Source of the DNA: Distichodus sexfasciatus
Taxonomy: Eukaryota; Chordata; Actinopteri; Characiformes; Distichodontidae
Assembly: GCA_032718565.1 (NCBI GenBank)
Contig: JAVGVS010000186.1
Span: 1 to 64,000 of the forward strand
Length of the DNA stretch: 64,000 nt
Reading direction: 5' to 3'
The notes under the pieces were generated by a model. That model did not search any database. It had not been told where the DNA came from and saw only the letters and a program-made list of their open reading frames with translations. Positions 61,244 to 64,000 of this stretch are shown one piece after another (position 1 is the stretch's first letter; each line of letters opens with the position of its first letter). The position numbers were made by a program, and so were the translations under genes.

Positions 61244-61739
61244 TGTTGAGTGAAGCGCAGACACTAGTTCATATCTTACGCTTTAAATTAAAACATCAGC
61301 AAGGTTTAATGTACAGTTTCAGTATTTAAGATAATATACTGACAAATTACATAACGTAATGCTAATGATGGGTAATGTTACATTTTAAAGTAAACTTCTA
61401 AATATGGCATACAAATGACTGAATATATTTGCAGCTCATTCTGGACATTCTTCTTCTAAACGTATAGACAATCTGACACATAGGGATGAAAGTGAGTATA
61501 ACAGTGCCAAAAAGCTGAATTATAAATAGTTTAGTTCACATTGGTGCATACAAGATCCACACATTAAAAACGTCTAGATGATCTTACATTTGGAAGTCAG
61601 AGTAAGTATGATGAAGTGTAGAAATAATTTTTAAAAAAATGTATAATTTAACTGTAGCAGTTTAAAATAGGCAGGTCCTAAACTTGGCATCTCAGTGTAT
61701 TCTTTATGAACCTGAATGCATTTCCACTCATACACACAC

Positions 61740-63600
61740 TGCCCATTCATACACACAATGAGATGCCATGTTTAGGAGGTGATTATTAAAAAATGCTACA
61801 GTAAAATTACACTAAAATATTTTTTTCTTACACTCTATCATACTTTCTCTGATCTCCAAATGTCAGATTGTCTAGACGTTTTGAAATGAAAGAGGAGGAG
61901 CCTTGAGAAATGGCCTATAATGTACAATCATTATCACAGATATGCCATGTTTAGGAGGTGATTATTGACAAATGCTACAGTAAAATTACGCTAAAATATT
62001 TTTTCTTACACTCTATCATATTTACTCTGACTTCCAAATGTCAGATTGTCTAGACGTTTTGAAATGAAAGAGGAGGGGCCTTCAGAAACTGATGAAGACC
62101 AAGACTGTAATTATAGCAGATCAGCGGTGTGTAGTACTAGAGTACTTGTGCTTTGGTACCATCACCTTTCCCCTCTTTATTATTTAAACAATTTCTCATC
62201 TTTCTTTCCCAGCTTTTGCACCTGGTGTGAAGCTTCTCAGCTCACTGAGGAGAGCAGGTCTCAGGTCAATATCTGCTACCCTCTTTTCCTCTCCTTTCCC
62301 ACATGCATGCTGCCTCCTTTTATCAATATTATTTCTCCTTTTTCATATTTTCTCCCTTGTGAAAAGTGTGAATTCTCTGTATTTGAATTGAGTATTATCC
62401 ACGCGCTTTCGCGGTTCATTAAGGCTGCACTACATTATGGATCGATTGTAGGTTGTGTCTAGTAGAGGGGGCCAGAGACTGTGAAACACAGTGGGTGGGT
62501 TAAAGGCAGATCTTGCAGCAAAGTGTTTTGATGGGCGTTGTCCTAATCCGCATTCTAACCTCGACCACCAGGTGATTATTAAAAATGCTACAGTAAAATC
62601 ACACACAATTGTTTTTTCTTACACTCTATCATACTTACTCTGATCTCCAAATGTCAGATTTTCTAGAAGTTTTGAAATGAAAGAGGAGGGGCCATGAGAA
62701 ATGGCCTATAATGCCCATTCATACACACTGAGATGCCATGTTTAGGACGTGATTATTAAAAAATGCTACAATAAAGTTATACAAAAATATGTTTCTCTTA
62801 CACTCCATCATACTTATTCTGACCTCCAAATATCAGATTGTCTAGACGTTTTGAAATGAAAGAGGAGGAGTCTTGAGAATTTGCCTATAATGCCCATTCA
62901 TACACACACTGAGATGCCATGTTTAGGAAGTGATTATTAAAAAATGCTACAGTAAAATTACACAAAAATATTTTTTTCTTACACTCTATCATACTTATTA
63001 AGATCTCCAAATATCAGATTTTCTAGACATTTTGAAATGAAAGAGGAGGAGCCTTCAGATTTTGCCTTTAATGTACAATCATTAACACAGATATGCCATG
63101 TTTAGGAGATGATTATTAAAACATGCTACAGTAAAATTACACCAAATTATATTTTTCTTACACTCTATTATACTTACTCTGACCTCCAAATATCAGATTG
63201 TCTAGACGTCTTGAAATAAAAGAGGCGGCGCTTTCAGAAGTTGCCTTTAATGTGAAATCATTTACACAGATATGTCATGTTTAGGACGTGATTATTTAAA
63301 AAATCTACAGTAAAATTATACACAAATATGTTTCTCTTACACTCCATCATACTTACTCCGACCTCCAAATGTCAGATTGTCTAGACGTTTTGAAATGAAA
63401 GAGGAGGGGCCTTGAGAAATTGCCTATAATGCCCATTCATACACACACTGAGATGCCATGTTTAGGAGGTGATTATTAAAAAATCCTACACTAACATTGC
63501 ATAAAAATATTTTTTTCTGACACTCTATCATACTTACACTTACCTCCAAATGTCAGATTGTCTAGACGTTTTGAAATGAACGAGGAGCAGTGTCAGAAAT
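61740..63600 (+). repeat. Tandem array of ~180-bp units (eight direct copies, one break)
   Basis: The anchor word TCAGATTGTCTAGACG, or a close variant, recurs at about 61864, 62041, 62654, 62833, 63014, 63193, 63372 and 63553, giving spacings of 177-181 bp except across the break at 62088-62570. A degenerate ninth copy near 63727 belongs to the right arm. Each unit also contains ATGCCATGTTTAGGA and a TGCTACAGTAAAATTACAC segment. Confidence 0.9.
62088..62570 (+). other. Non-homologous segment inside the tandem array
   Basis: About 480 bp that replace roughly 80 bp of the normal repeat unit. The sequence is not repetitive within the window. It includes a TTTCTTTCCCAG acceptor-like site (ending about 62213) followed by an open 52-nt stretch and a GT. 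An open frame crosses the whole segment (62046-62462) but shows no protein family I recognise. It may be captured genomic DNA or a second insertion. Confidence 0.5.
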
Positions 63601-64000
63601 TGAGTGGAAACGCATTCAGGCTCGTAAAGAACACACTGAGATGACAAGTTTAGGACGTGATTATTTTAAACCGCTACAGTAAAATTTAACTTTTTTTTAT
63701 GTCTACACTTCATCATACTTACTCTTACTCCAAATGTAAAATTATTTAGACTTTTTTTAATGTGTGGATCTTGTATGCACCAATGTGCACTAAATTTATA
63801 ATTCAGCTTTTTGGCACTGTTATAATCACTTTCATCCCTATATGTCAGATTGTCTATACGTTTAGAAATACAAGAAGATTTTACTTTAAAATGTAACATT
63901 ACCCATCATTAGCATTAAATTAGTTAATTTGTCAGTATATTATCTGAAGTACTATATCTGAAACATTAAACATTGCTGATGTTTTAATTTAAAGCGTAAG

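Larger units (their letters stand above)
61275..64000. mobile_element. Large fold-back element: inverted arms around a tandem array (right end cut by window)
   Basis: The left arm (61275-61730) is the reverse complement of the right arm (63601-64000), with about 85-90% identity by eye and one extra segment of about 55 bp on the left. Position 61275 pairs with the last base of the window, so the element probably extends further on both sides. Between the arms, units of about 180 bp repeat head to tail, interrupted by a non-homologous stretch at 62088-62570. The inner half of each arm is itself a copy of the unit (inverted on the left, direct on the right). No transposase is visible, so it would be non-autonomous. 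Confidence 0.8.

Noticed and set aside
62046..62462. 138-residue open frame in the fold-back element
   Set aside because: Crosses the junction between repeat unit and foreign segment; composition looks random and no domain was recognised.

Overview
This is vertebrate nuclear DNA, most likely from a ray-finned (teleost) fish. It is AT-rich, gene-poor and intron-bearing. It is packed with repeats typical of fish: tRNA-derived SINEs, an RTE-type LINE, Tc1/mariner and hAT miniature elements, CA-repeat-associated modules and many microsatellites. I cannot name the species.

Only two protein-coding genes are firmly supported. (1) At 19863-20059 (+) lies the last coding exon of a contactin-associated protein (CNTNAP/Caspr family, probably CNTNAP5). 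It encodes the membrane span, the short cytoplasmic tail and the stop. The rest of the gene must lie to the left, because no other exon was found in the preceding 19.8 kb. (2) At 49800-60543 (-) lies a complete ndufa10 gene, encoding the 42 kDa accessory subunit of mitochondrial complex I. It has ten coding exons, all with GT-AG introns, and the joined reading frame is 348 residues. A CpG-rich promoter lies to its right and AATAAA signals to its left. One possible extra exon of unknown identity is at 40221-40360 (+).

Layout: 1-19.8 kb is the last intron (or more) of the CNTNAP gene and carries SINEs, a 646-bp inverted-repeat element, hAT and Tc1-like elements and microsatellites. 20-25.9 kb is the likely 3' untranslated region and intergenic DNA. 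25.9-28.9 kb is a nearly full-length but broken RTE retrotransposon. 29-49.6 kb is intergenic, with SINEs, a solo LTR-like element, an L2-like reverse-transcriptase remnant and a Harbinger-like element carrying a nested hAT insertion. 49.6-60.6 kb is ndufa10, whose introns are themselves full of insertions. 61.2 kb to the right edge holds a large fold-back element with about 400-bp inverted arms around a tandem array of about 180-bp units.

The two genes are functionally unrelated (a neuronal adhesion molecule and a respiratory-chain subunit) and converge on about 30 kb of intergenic sequence. Two perfect CTCF-type motifs (45377-45390 and 61230-61243) flank ndufa10 in divergent orientation. 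I saw no bacterial, viral or CRISPR-like features. The most unusual structure is the fold-back/tandem-array element, which contains a roughly 480-bp segment of different origin.
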